Shown: in pieces, positions 24,820 through 33,287 of the stretch | Layout: each line of letters opens with the position of its first letter | Numbering within the stretch: position 1 is the stretch's first letter | Assembly: GCF_017743735.1 (NCBI RefSeq) | Contig: NZ_JAGHRO010000012.1 | Span: 51,194-115,193 of the forward strand | DNA from: Shimia sp. R9_2 | Lineage (GTDB): Bacteria > Pseudomonadota > Alphaproteobacteria > Rhodobacterales > Rhodobacteraceae | DNA: 64,000 nt | Direction of reading: 5' to 3' | Made by a program: the position numbers and the translations under genes | Notes under the pieces: generated by a model | What the model saw: the letters and a program-made list of their open reading frames with translations, nothing else | Told to the model about the DNA's origin: nothing | Database searches by the model: none

Positions 24820-26264
24820 GCAATTTCAACGGATTGATGCAGCAAGCCAACCTGATTGGCGGCCAGTGGGTGGGCGCTGATGATGGCGACACCACAGAGA
24901 TCACCAACCCCGCCACCGGCGCTGTTCTGGGCACGGTGCCCAACGCCGGTCACGATGAAACCGAGCGCGCCATTGCCGCCGCATCCCAAGCATTCAAAAG
25001 CTGGTCCAAGACCTCGTTGGCGGAACGTGTGGGCCTGCTGCACAAGCTGCATGACGCGCTGATGGACAATCAGGAAGACCTCGCGCAGCTGCTGACCGCA
25101 GAGCAAGGCAAGCCGCTGTTTGAGGCGCGCGGTGAGATCGCGATCGGCGCGGCCTATGTGCGCTGGTTTGCCGAGGAAATCCGCCGCACCAAAGGCGAGA
25201 TCATTCCGGCCCCCAGCAACGACAAACGCCTGCTGGTGACCCACCATCCGGTGGGCGTGGTTGGCATGATCACCCCGTGGAATTTCCCAAGCTCCATGCT
25301 GGCGCGCAAGATTGCACCGGCGCTGGCAGCGGGCTGTACCGTGGTGGCGAAACCCGCGCCACAGACGCCTTATAGCGGTCTGGCCTGGGGCAAGCTGTGT
25401 CAGGATGTGGGCTTCCCGGATGGGGTTGTGAACATCGTCACCGGCGATGCGCCCGCGATTGGCGGCGCGATCATGAGCAACAAAGAGGTGCGCAAAGTGA
25501 CCTTCACCGGCTCCACCAATGTGGGCAAGCTGTTGATCCGTCAGTCTGCGGATCAGGTGAAGAAGGTCTCCATGGAGCTGGGCGGCAACGCGCCGTTCAT
25601 CGTGTTTGACGATGCCGATCTCGATGCCGCTGTTGAAGGCGCGATGATCGCGAAGTTCCGCAACATGGGGCAGACCTGTGTCTGTACCAACCGCTTCTAC
25701 GTGCAGGCGGGCATTCATGATGCCTTTGTGGCCAAGCTGAAAGACGCGATTGCGGCGATGAAGATTGGCGATGGCACCGAGGATGGCGTGGTGCAGGGGC
25801 CGCTGATTGACGAGAACGCGGTCAAAAAGGTGGAAGGCATGATTGCCGACGCCAAAGCCAAAGGCGGTGAGGTTGTGCTGGGTGGCGGACGCCATGCGCT
25901 GGGCCAGACCTTCTTTGAGCCGACCCTGATCACCGGCGCGACATCGGAGATGCAGTTCACCACCGATGAGATCTTTGGCCCGCTGGCGGCGATCTACAAG
26001 TTTGAGGAGGAAGACGATGCTGTGGCGGCGGCCAATGCCACCGATTACGGCCTCGCGGCCTATGCCTACACCAAAGATCTCGCCCGTGCGTTCCGCATGA
26101 ACGAGGGGCTGGAATACGGCATGGTGGGCATCAACTCGGGCCTCATCACCACCGTCGAAGCGCCCTTTGGCGGCGTGAAGGAAAGCGGCATGGGCAAAGA
26201 GGGCGGCAGCCAGGGTTTGGAGGACTACCAGATCACCAAATACACCTGCGTGGCCGGGCTTTAA
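24816..26264 (+). CDS. GabD-type aldehyde dehydrogenase, candidate sulfolactaldehyde dehydrogenase
   Basis: This is a 482-residue NAD(P)-dependent aldehyde dehydrogenase of the succinate-semialdehyde dehydrogenase branch. Visible are the PWNFP motif, the general-base glutamate in SMELGGNAPF (Glu254) and the catalytic cysteine in MGQTCVC (Cys288, with the GabD-type second Cys290). The C-terminal GGVKESGMGKEGGSQGLEDY is typical of GabD. GabD-like enzymes oxidise sulfolactaldehyde to sulfolactate in sulfo-ED and other routes. The start overlaps the mutarotase stop by ATGA, and the 2-hydroxyacid dehydrogenase gene follows after 24 bases. This supports a sulfolactaldehyde role over GABA metabolism. 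Confidence 0.88.
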   Translation: MSNFNGLMQQANLIGGQWVGADDGDTTEITNPATGAVLGTVPNAGHDETERAIAAASQAFKSWSKTSLAERVGLLHKLHDALMDNQEDLAQLLTAEQGKPLFEARGEIAIGAAYVRWFAEEIRRTKGEIIPAPSNDKRLLVTHHPVGVVGMITPWNFPSSMLARKIAPALAAGCTVVAKPAPQTPYSGLAWGKLCQDVGFPDGVVNIVTGDAPAIGGAIMSNKEVRKVTFTGSTNVGKLLIRQSADQVKKVSMELGGNAPFIVFDDADLDAAVEGAMIAKFRNMGQTCVCTNRFYVQAGIHDAFVAKLKDAIAAMKIGDGTEDGVVQGPLIDENAVKKVEGMIADAKAKGGEVVLGGGRHALGQTFFEPTLITGATSEMQFTTDEIFGPLAAIYKFEEEDDAVAAANATDYGLAAYAYTKDLARAFRMNEGLEYGMVGINSGLITTVEAPFGGVKESGMGKEGGSQGLEDYQITKYTCVAGL

Positions 26265-26288
26265 GCCAAACTGGGAAGGAGGCCTCTG

Positions 26289-27206
26289 ATGATATTGATC
26301 ACGGAGTTCATGGATGACACGGCGGTGGGGCGGCTCAAAGCAGCCCACAGCACCACCTATGCGCCAGAGCTGGCCGATGCGCAGGGCGATATTCCTGCGC
26401 AGATGGCCGGGGTACAGGCGCTGATTGTGCGCAACCGCACGCAGGTCACCGCCGCGCTCTTGGAGGCCTCCCCCGATCTGAAATGTGTGGGCCGTCTGGG
26501 TGTCGGGCTCGACAATATCGACGTGGCGGCCTGTGAGGCGCGCGGCGTGGAGGTCATGCCCGCGTTGGGGGCCAATACGCTGTCTGTGGCGGAATATGTG
26601 GTGACCAATGCGCTGGTCCTGCTGCGCGATGCCTATCACGCCAAACATGCGATGCTGTCAGGCGACTGGCCGCGCGCGCAATGTTCCGGCCGTGAGGCGG
26701 GCGGGCGTGTGCTTGGCCTGCTGGGCTTTGGCGCCAATGCGCAGGAAACCGGCCGTTTGGCGCGCGCCATGGGGATGACGCTGGTTGCCTATGATCCGTT
26801 TTTGCCCACCGACCATCCGGCGTGGCAGCACGCGGAGCGCGGCGAGATCGCCGATATGCTGGCCAAGGCGGATGTGGTGAGCTTGCATGTGCCGCTCACC
26901 GATCAGACCCGCCATATGATGAACTCTGAAACCTTTGCGCAGATGAAACCGGGCGCGGTGGTGATCAATGCGGCGCGGGGCGGCGTATTAGATGAGGCAG
27001 CGCTGGTGGCGGCCATGCAGTCTGGCCACATCGCAGGCGCGGCGCTGGATGTATTTGAGACGGAACCTCTGACCCAAGATGCGGCAGAGATTTTCAAAGG
27101 GGTCAGCAATCTGATCCTGACCCCGCATATCGCGGGGGTCACGCAGGACAGCAATGTGCGCGTGAGTGCGATGATTGCCGATCTGGTGCTTGACCGGTTG
27201 GCGTAG
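26289..27206 (+). CDS. D-2-hydroxyacid dehydrogenase family protein, candidate sulfolactate dehydrogenase (SlcC-like)
   Basis: The 305-residue NAD-dependent dehydrogenase has GRLGVGLDNID (substrate side), the nucleotide loop GLLGFGANAQETGRLA, the catalytic arginine in VINAARGGVLDE, the glutamate in DVFETEPL and the histidine in LTPHIAG. SlcC, the (S)-sulfolactate dehydrogenase of sulfolactate degraders, belongs to this family. Here it lies immediately upstream of both sulfopyruvate decarboxylase genes and downstream of the aldehyde dehydrogenase, exactly where sulfolactate must be oxidised to sulfopyruvate. GGAAGGAGG precedes the ATG. Phosphoglycerate dehydrogenase-like activity is the alternative reading, but the usual C-terminal regulatory domain is absent. 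Confidence 0.86.
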   Translation: MILITEFMDDTAVGRLKAAHSTTYAPELADAQGDIPAQMAGVQALIVRNRTQVTAALLEASPDLKCVGRLGVGLDNIDVAACEARGVEVMPALGANTLSVAEYVVTNALVLLRDAYHAKHAMLSGDWPRAQCSGREAGGRVLGLLGFGANAQETGRLARAMGMTLVAYDPFLPTDHPAWQHAERGEIADMLAKADVVSLHVPLTDQTRHMMNSETFAQMKPGAVVINAARGGVLDEAALVAAMQSGHIAGAALDVFETEPLTQDAAEIFKGVSNLILTPHIAGVTQDSNVRVSAMIADLVLDRLA

Positions 27207-27228
27207 AGCTTGAGTTTAGGGAGGAACA

Positions 27229-27735
27229 ATGGCCACACAAATGGATCAGCAGATCGTCAATGATCTGAAGGCGGCGGGGATCGACTATGTCACCTCGGTG
27301 CCGTGTAAACAGCTGGCGGGCGTGATTGAGGTGCTCGATGAGACCTCGGAGATCATGCACATGCCCTCCAACAAGGAAGACGAAGGCATGGGGCTTTGTG
27401 CCGGTGCCTATATGGGCGGCATGAAGCCCTGCATCGTGATGCAGAACACCGCGCTGGGCGTGGTGGTGAACACGTTGGCGACGCTCATTCAGTTCTATCA
27501 GATCCCGCTGCCGATGCTGATTTCCTATCGCGGGGAAGTGGGCGAGCCGGTGGCCTGTCAGGTGGAGATGGCGCTGCACACCAAAGCGATCCTGAACCAG
27601 CTGCACATCCCGACCTATCACTTCCACAAGCCTGAGGATGCGGCCGAGCTGCCGGGCATTCTGGAATATTGCCAGATGTCCTCCAAGCCGGTCGCCATTC
27701 TTTGTGATGCATCTTTCTGGAGGGCTTCCGCATGA
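27229..27735 (+). CDS. comD: Sulfopyruvate decarboxylase alpha subunit
   Basis: ComD carries the pyrimidine-binding half of the split thiamine diphosphate enzyme that decarboxylates 3-sulfopyruvate to sulfoacetaldehyde. The 168-residue protein shows DYVTSVPCKQLAGVIE, MPSNKEDEGMGLCAGAYMGG with the thiamine-activating glutamate, and VMQNTALGVVVNTLATL. All are characteristic of sulfo-/phosphonopyruvate decarboxylase N-terminal domains. Phosphonopyruvate decarboxylase is normally one chain of about 380 residues, so the split into two genes favours sulfopyruvate. The stop overlaps the comE start by ATGA. AGGGAGGAA gives a strong ribosome site. Confidence 0.9.
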   Translation: MATQMDQQIVNDLKAAGIDYVTSVPCKQLAGVIEVLDETSEIMHMPSNKEDEGMGLCAGAYMGGMKPCIVMQNTALGVVVNTLATLIQFYQIPLPMLISYRGEVGEPVACQVEMALHTKAILNQLHIPTYHFHKPEDAAELPGILEYCQMSSKPVAILCDASFWRASA

Positions 27736-28286
27736 TCCGTAATGACGTATTTCAGACGCTGAAACCGATCATCAGCGAGCATCTTGTGGTCTGTAATATC
27801 GGCGCACCGAGCCAGGAGCTGCATGCGATGGACGATCAGCCGTCCAATTTTTACATGCTGGGCACCATGGGGCTGGCGTCGTCTATTGGTCTGGGGCTGG
27901 CAGCAGCGCAGGACAAGCCGGTGATCGCGATTGACGGGGATGGCTCTGTGCTCACAAACCTCGGCACGCTGGCGACCATTGGCAACAACGCGCAAGGCAA
28001 CTTCACGCTGTTGATCATCGACAACGGCTCTTATGGCTCCACCGGGGATCAGCCGACCTATGCAGGCATGAACACCGATCTGGCGGCCGTGGCCCGTGCC
28101 TGTGGCGCGCAGAATGTGCAGACTGTTTCGGCGGAGGACACGGCTGCGGCGGTGCAGGCGGCGATTGCCAGCGACGAGATGACCATCATCGTCTCCAAAT
28201 GTGAGAGCGGCAATGTGAAGGTGCCGGTGATCAAGACCAATCCGATCGTGATCCGCGAGCGCTTCATGGAAGAGGTCCGGCGCTGA
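27732..28286 (+). CDS. comE: Sulfopyruvate decarboxylase beta subunit
   Basis: ComE is the thiamine-diphosphate-binding half of sulfopyruvate decarboxylase. The 184-residue protein has MLGTMGLASSIGLGLAAAQ and the TPP/Mg motif GDGSVLTNLGTLATI beginning at Gly69. LLIIDNGSYGSTGDQPT closes the motif with Asn98. It is the last gene of the operon; a hairpin terminator follows 54 bases later. The product sulfoacetaldehyde is normally split by Xsc to acetyl phosphate and sulfite, or converted to isethionate or sulfoacetate. None of those genes is in this window, so the last steps must be encoded elsewhere. Confidence 0.9.
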   Translation: MIRNDVFQTLKPIISEHLVVCNIGAPSQELHAMDDQPSNFYMLGTMGLASSIGLGLAAAQDKPVIAIDGDGSVLTNLGTLATIGNNAQGNFTLLIIDNGSYGSTGDQPTYAGMNTDLAAVARACGAQNVQTVSAEDTAAAVQAAIASDEMTIIVSKCESGNVKVPVIKTNPIVIRERFMEEVRR

Positions 28287-28339
28287 GCGCTTGGTTGGCT
28301 GATTTACTGGCTGAATAGAAATTCACCGAAACCCGGAGA

Positions 28340-28363
28340 GGCGCCGATTTTGGCGCCTTTTTT
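28340..28363 (+). terminator. Terminator ending the sulfosugar operon
   Basis: GGCGCC at 28340-28345 pairs with GGCGCC at 28352-28357 across a six-base loop, followed by six T residues. It separates comE from the solute-binding protein gene. Confidence 0.85.
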
Positions 28364-28480
28364 CATTGGGTCGGGCCGATTTAGGTCCAGAATTGCTGAA
28401 ATAAGAGGCGGTTGTGGCTTGATAATTCCCGCGTGGACGTGGATCATCGCGCCACCAACTTTATCAGGGGAGTGAAATTG

Positions 28481-30061
28481 ATGAAGTTCAAAACAATGAT
28501 GCTGGCGACCGCTGCCATGGTGGCGATGCCAATGCTGGCACAAGCTGAAACCCTGCGCTGGGCGCGTGCGGGTGATGCGCTGACACTTGACCCACATGCA
28601 CAGAACGAAGGCCCAACATCGGCGCTGGCGCACCAGATCATGGAAACGCTGGTGATGCGTGATCATTCCGGTGCGATGGTGCCGTCGCTGGCCACCGAAT
28701 GGGGTCCGTCCACGGACAATCCGAACGTCTGGGTGTTCAAACTGCGCGAAGGTGTGACCTTCCATGATGGTGCGACCTTTGACAGCGAAGATGTAAAATT
28801 CTCGCTTGACCGCGCGATGACCGAAGACTCTGACTACAAAGAGCTGCTGGCCTCTGTGAAAGAAGTGCGCGCCACCGATGCCTATACGATTGAGATTGAG
28901 ACCAACGGTCCCAACCCGATCATGGCCAACAACCTGACCAACATGTTCATCATGGACAAAGACTGGGCAGAGGCCAACAACGCCACCAAGGTGCAGGACT
29001 ATGAAGGCGGCGAAGACACCTTTGCAGCCAAGAACGCCAACGGCACCGGCCCTTACAAGCTGGTCAGCCGCGAGCCGGACGTGAAGACCGTTCTGACGAT
29101 CAATGAGAACTACTGGGGCAAGGATGAGTTCCCGCTCCAGGTGACCGAGATCATCTACACCCCGATCCAGAACGCAGCGACCCGTGTGGCGGCGCTTCTG
29201 TCTGGTGAGGTGGACTTCATTCAGGACGTGCCTGTGCAGGATCTGGGCCGTGTGGACAGCACCGCTGGTCTGGACGTGCGCACAGCGCCACAGAACCGCG
29301 TGATCTTCTTCGGGATGAACCAGGCGGCGGAAGACATCGTGAATGACGATGTGGACGGGATGAACCCGATGTCTGACGTGCGCGTGCGCAAGGCGATGTC
29401 CATGGCGATTGACCGCAACGCGATCATGAAGGTTGTGATGCGTGGCCAGTCCGCCCCTGCGGGCATGATTGCGCCGCCGTTTGTGAACGGCTGGAACGAG
29501 GCGATGGACAGCTCCTCCACCACCGACATCGAAGGCGCGAAGGCGCTGATGGCGGAAGCGGGCTATGCAGATGGCTTTGGCATTACGCTGAACTGCCCGA
29601 ACGACCGCTATGTCAACGACGAGAAGATCTGTCAGGCGGCTGTGGGCATGCTCGCGAAAATTGGCGTGAAGGTGAACCTGGACGCCAAGCCAAAGGCACA
29701 GCACTTCCCGCTGCTGAGCAATCTGGAAACAGATTTCTACATGCTGGGCTGGGGTGTTCCGACCTATGACTCCGAGTATATCTTCAACTTCCTCGCCCAC
29801 TCCAAAGGCGAGAAGTATGGCTCCTGGAACGCAACCCGCTTTGCGGATGCGGATCTGGACGCGAAGATCGAAGCGCTGGCCGGTGAAACCGATCTGGAGA
29901 AGCGCAACGGCATGATCAACGAGATCTGGCAGGTTGTGCAGGATCAGCAGCTTTATATCCCGATCCACCACCAGGTGCTGAACTGGGGCATGAAAGAGAA
30001 CGTCGGCACCATCGTGGAACCGGAAGATTCTCCGAAGTTCAAATACTTTGAAATGAACTAA
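28481..30061 (+). CDS. ABC transporter solute-binding protein, peptide/nickel (family 5) type, without adjacent permease
   Basis: The 526-residue periplasmic protein starts MKFKTMMLATAAMVAMPMLAQAETL, a signal peptide cut after QAE or nearby. It has the family-5 signature VWVFKLREGVTFHDGATFDSEDVKFSLDRAM and the C-terminal LYIPIHHQVLNWGMKEN. Members bind oligopeptides, but also opines, glutathione and some sugars. No permease or ATPase gene is adjacent: a strong terminator follows at 30085 and the next gene is on the other strand. It therefore works with transporter parts elsewhere or is an orphan. A terminator at 28340 separates it from the upstream operon, but its position leaves a link to sulfonate uptake possible. 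Confidence 0.9.
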   Translation: MKFKTMMLATAAMVAMPMLAQAETLRWARAGDALTLDPHAQNEGPTSALAHQIMETLVMRDHSGAMVPSLATEWGPSTDNPNVWVFKLREGVTFHDGATFDSEDVKFSLDRAMTEDSDYKELLASVKEVRATDAYTIEIETNGPNPIMANNLTNMFIMDKDWAEANNATKVQDYEGGEDTFAAKNANGTGPYKLVSREPDVKTVLTINENYWGKDEFPLQVTEIIYTPIQNAATRVAALLSGEVDFIQDVPVQDLGRVDSTAGLDVRTAPQNRVIFFGMNQAAEDIVNDDVDGMNPMSDVRVRKAMSMAIDRNAIMKVVMRGQSAPAGMIAPPFVNGWNEAMDSSSTTDIEGAKALMAEAGYADGFGITLNCPNDRYVNDEKICQAAVGMLAKIGVKVNLDAKPKAQHFPLLSNLETDFYMLGWGVPTYDSEYIFNFLAHSKGEKYGSWNATRFADADLDAKIEALAGETDLEKRNGMINEIWQVVQDQQLYIPIHHQVLNWGMKENVGTIVEPEDSPKFKYFEMN

Positions 30062-30084
30062 GCCCGCGGGTTTAGGAGAATAAG

Positions 30085-30120
30085 AAACCCCCGCAGTTTG
30101 CGCTGCGGGGGTTTTTCTTT
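30085..30120. terminator. Strong bidirectional terminator
   Basis: Arms AAACCCCCGCAG at 30085-30096 and CTGCGGGGGTTT at 30103-30114 enclose a six-base loop and run into a T-rich tract. It lies between two convergent genes and can serve both. Confidence 0.9.
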
Positions 30121-30139
30121 TTTTTGTTGTGATTGGTGC

Positions 30140-32323
30140 TCAGGATTTGGCCCAGAGCGCGCGGGCGGCCTCGGCAATGCTCTCGCGTGACGGCATGGTG
30201 GCGGCGTAGGCCGGGCCGGTGGCGATAAAGCTGTCATGGGCGGCGATGCGGGCGTGGGGCAGGGTGGTCTGCTCATGCAGCAGCGCCATCAGCGCCTCAG
30301 ACTGGCTGCCCGTGGTGCGGCATTCATCCACCACCAGAACCTTCTCGGCCCCTTCAAGCGCGGCAAGGATGCCCTCGGCAGGCAGCGGCGCGAGCCAGCG
30401 CATGTCGATCACGCGGGTCTGGATGCCCTCTTTGGCAAGGTCGGCGGCGGCCTGTTTGGAAAGATACCGCCCGTTGCCATAGGTCAGAATGGCCAGCGGG
30501 CCATCACCCTCAACGCCAACCTCGCCCAGAGCGATGGATTGATCCGGCGCCGGATAGGTGGCCATCCAGCCGTTGTCTTTGTCTTCCAGCCGGTCGCGCA
30601 TCGGATAGAGCGCGATCGGTTCCACCATCACCACGACGCGGTTTTCCGCATGGGCCAGCCGCACACATTCGCGCATCATCTTGGCCGCGTCATCGCCGCG
30701 TGAGGGGCAGGCGATGATGATGCCGGGGATGTCGCGCAGCACGGCCAGCGAGTTGTCATTGTGGAAATGCCCGCCAAAGCCCTTCTGATAGCCGAGCCCA
30801 GCGATGCGCAGCACCATTGGGTTGGCGAATTGACCGTTTGAGAAGAACGGCAGCGTCGCCGCCTCGCCGCGCAGCTGGTCTTCGGCGTTGTGCAGATAGG
30901 CGAGGAACTGGATTTCCGGGATTGGCACAAAGCCGTTGTGCGCCATGCCGATGGCGAGGCCAAGGATGCTCTGCTCATCCAGCAGCGTGTCGATCATACG
31001 GTCCGCACCAAAGCGGTCCTTGAGCTTTTGAGTGACGCCGTAGACCCCGCCTTTGGTGCCGATGTCCTCGCCCATCATCACGATCTCGCCGTGCTCCAGC
31101 ATCAGATCGGTGAGCGCCCAATTCAGCAGGCGCGACATGGGCTGGGGTTTGTCCATCTGCTTGAGATCCGCGCCAAAGGCCTTTTCGCGGGCCTCCGGTG
31201 TGGGGCCGTCGCTGGCGGCGATCTCGCGGGCCGGTGGCACCAGCGATGCCATGACCTCAGCGGCATTTGAGAGGCGCGGGGTTTTCACGGCCTTTTCCGC
31301 CAGTGCGGCGCAGCGGTCCTCAGCCTCCTGATAGACCGCCAGAGAGGCCTCAGGCGTTTGCGCACCAGCCTCTGACAAGAGGCGCACGGAATGCAGCAGC
31401 GGATCATCCGCTTCCCAAGCCTCAAAGGTGGCTTTGGGCAGGTAGGCCTGCTGCATGTCAGAGCCGGCATGGCCGTAAAGCCGCACGAGCGTCAGGTGCA
31501 GGAAGGCTGGTTTGCGGTGTTTGCGCACATAGTCAGCGGCCTCTTGCGCGGCGCGGAACGTGTCATAGATATCAAGCCCGTTGGCGGTGAAATACTTCAG
31601 GCCGGGTTTATTGGCAAAGTTGGCGTTGATCCAGCCGCCGGGTGTGCGGGTGGAAATGCCGATGCCATTGTCCTCACAAACAAACAGCAGCGGCATGGGG
31701 GCGGATTGATAGGCCGTCCAGCAGGCGGTGTTGATCGCACCCTGCGCGGTGGAGTGGTTGGCGGAGGCATCGCCAAAGGAGCAGATGACGATGCTGTCAT
31801 CAGCCAGTTGTTTGTGCTCGGGCGCGCGGCGTTTGGCGAGGCCGATGGAATAGGCGGCCCCCACGGCCTTGGGCAGGTGGGAGGCGATGGTAGAGGTCTG
31901 CGGCGGGATGTTGAGCGCCTTGGAGCCCAGCACCTTGTGACGCCCGCCGGAGATCGGATCCTCCATCGAGGTGCAGAAGCTCAGAAGCATGTCCCAAGCC
32001 GCATCTACACCTTCGACCTGCGTTGAGCGCATGGTCTGAAACGCGCCGTCGCGGTAATGCAGAAACGCCATGTCATCGGGGCGCAGGGCCGCAGCCACCG
32101 CTGCCATGCCTTCATGGCCTGAGGAGCCAATGGTGTAATACCCATTGCCCTCAGACTGCATTTTGCGCGAGCGGCGGTCCAGATTGCGGCTGAGGCACTG
32201 CGCGGCAAAAATCTCGCGGGCGCGCGCGTCCTCCAGCGGCCCAGATGCGGCGGCCCCCTGCGGCAGGGCTCCTTTGGTCAGGCGCTCTCTGAAAGCCTGA
32301 TCGACAATATCGGCACGGTCCAT
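30140..32323 (-). CDS. 2-oxoacid dehydrogenase E1, fused alpha and beta subunits
   Basis: One 727-residue chain combines both E1 subunits of a branched-chain-type 2-oxoacid dehydrogenase. The alpha half has HYRDGAFQT and the thiamine motif GDASANHSTAQGAINTACWTA with CEDNGIGIST. The beta half starts near residue 385 with PMSRLLNWALTDLMLEHGEIVMMGEDIG and contains LLDEQSILGLAIGMAHNG and RWLAPLPAE. E1 decarboxylates the 2-oxoacid and passes the acyl group to the E2 lipoyl domain. No E2 or E3 gene is nearby, so those parts come from elsewhere. The ATG at 32323 has GGGGAG upstream; the frame stays open further upstream but without support. Fusions of this kind are known in bacteria. The substrate is not certain. 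Confidence 0.88.
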   Translation of the reverse strand: MDRADIVDQAFRERLTKGALPQGAAASGPLEDARAREIFAAQCLSRNLDRRSRKMQSEGNGYYTIGSSGHEGMAAVAAALRPDDMAFLHYRDGAFQTMRSTQVEGVDAAWDMLLSFCTSMEDPISGGRHKVLGSKALNIPPQTSTIASHLPKAVGAAYSIGLAKRRAPEHKQLADDSIVICSFGDASANHSTAQGAINTACWTAYQSAPMPLLFVCEDNGIGISTRTPGGWINANFANKPGLKYFTANGLDIYDTFRAAQEAADYVRKHRKPAFLHLTLVRLYGHAGSDMQQAYLPKATFEAWEADDPLLHSVRLLSEAGAQTPEASLAVYQEAEDRCAALAEKAVKTPRLSNAAEVMASLVPPAREIAASDGPTPEAREKAFGADLKQMDKPQPMSRLLNWALTDLMLEHGEIVMMGEDIGTKGGVYGVTQKLKDRFGADRMIDTLLDEQSILGLAIGMAHNGFVPIPEIQFLAYLHNAEDQLRGEAATLPFFSNGQFANPMVLRIAGLGYQKGFGGHFHNDNSLAVLRDIPGIIIACPSRGDDAAKMMRECVRLAHAENRVVVMVEPIALYPMRDRLEDKDNGWMATYPAPDQSIALGEVGVEGDGPLAILTYGNGRYLSKQAAADLAKEGIQTRVIDMRWLAPLPAEGILAALEGAEKVLVVDECRTTGSQSEALMALLHEQTTLPHARIAAHDSFIATGPAYAATMPSRESIAEAARALWAKS

Positions 32324-32606
32324 TTGCTCTCCCCGTAGTTGTTGGAGAATGCGTAGCACCGGGACTGTGCAAAGGCCAAGAGCCTCTGTTTGGGCAGGAC
32401 GTACAGTCTTTTGCGGTATTGCGGAGAGACCTGCATCCAGAGCGGCAGTGGGGTGGCCAGAATTTCGCCTCAAAAGAACCCGATTTTGCCCCAATCGGCG
32501 TCCTGTTCGAGACATCTTTACATTTCATTAATGATTGACGAGACGCCCAGCAGAAGTTGGGACGCCGCAGTTTCTTGGGGGCGGCAGTACGAGGTGAAAT
32601 AGACCT

Positions 32607-33110
32607 ATGAGACATGGGTTTCGTTTGGGAGATTTTGATCCGGAGCAGCCGCAGGATGCGGTTTTCGGAGGCAAGGACAGCTTGGATGGACCGCCAAGCG
32701 ATGACCGTCGTTTGATGCGTGAGGCCAAGCGCCGTATGGGGCGATTGTCCCTGCGCAAGAGCAAAACGCCAGAACTCTCGAATGTAGACCGTGCCATGCT
32801 GCGCAATGCCCCTGACCTTGTGTCGGCAGAAAAACGTGCCTTGGCGGAGCCGGAGATGGCTGACTGGCGCAGACGCTGGCCGCGGCCGCGTCTTTTGGCG
32901 CTGATTGTGGTGATCACACTGGCAGCCGTCGTGCCCTCGGTGGCCATGCGCCTGATGATCTGGCTGGTGATCATGCTGCTTCTGACCGCAGTGCTTCTGG
33001 GGCCGGAACGTGCCCGGGATGCGGTGCAGGCGGTGGCGATTCACTTTGCCCATGTCTGGGGGCGGGAGATCGGCGTGCTGCGCAAGCTGCTGGCGCGCAG
33101 CGACTCCTGA
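32607..33110 (+). CDS. Unrecognised membrane protein with two transmembrane segments
   Basis: I do not recognise a family. The 167-residue protein has a charged, probably flexible N-terminal third rich in Arg, Lys and Asp. Two adjacent hydrophobic helices follow (PRLLALIVVITLAAVVPSVAMRLMIWLVIMLLLTAVLL, about residues 92-130), then a short amphipathic tail. It is divergent from the E1 gene and followed on the same strand by a second protein of similar design and then secE. The coding look is good (GC-rich third positions, no competing frame), but function is unknown. Confidence 0.7.
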   Translation: MRHGFRLGDFDPEQPQDAVFGGKDSLDGPPSDDRRLMREAKRRMGRLSLRKSKTPELSNVDRAMLRNAPDLVSAEKRALAEPEMADWRRRWPRPRLLALIVVITLAAVVPSVAMRLMIWLVIMLLLTAVLLGPERARDAVQAVAIHFAHVWGREIGVLRKLLARSDS

Positions 33111-33287
33111 GTTTAAATCCTAGCGAGAACGCCGGGCAGCGCTTGCATCTTCCGGGTGGTGCGACACCGGAGTTGCCACATTTTTTCCCAAGTTTGACCG
33201 CATCAATGTCGTGATGGCCTTTGATTTTAGAGGGCTACCGCACCCTCAGTTTGGTGCACTGGTGATCTAGTAAAGCAGGGTAGAGAG

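Noticed and set aside
27229..28286. Phosphonopyruvate decarboxylase instead of sulfopyruvate decarboxylase
   Set aside because: That enzyme is normally one chain and accompanies phosphoenolpyruvate mutase; here the protein is split in two genes and no mutase or phosphonate gene is present.
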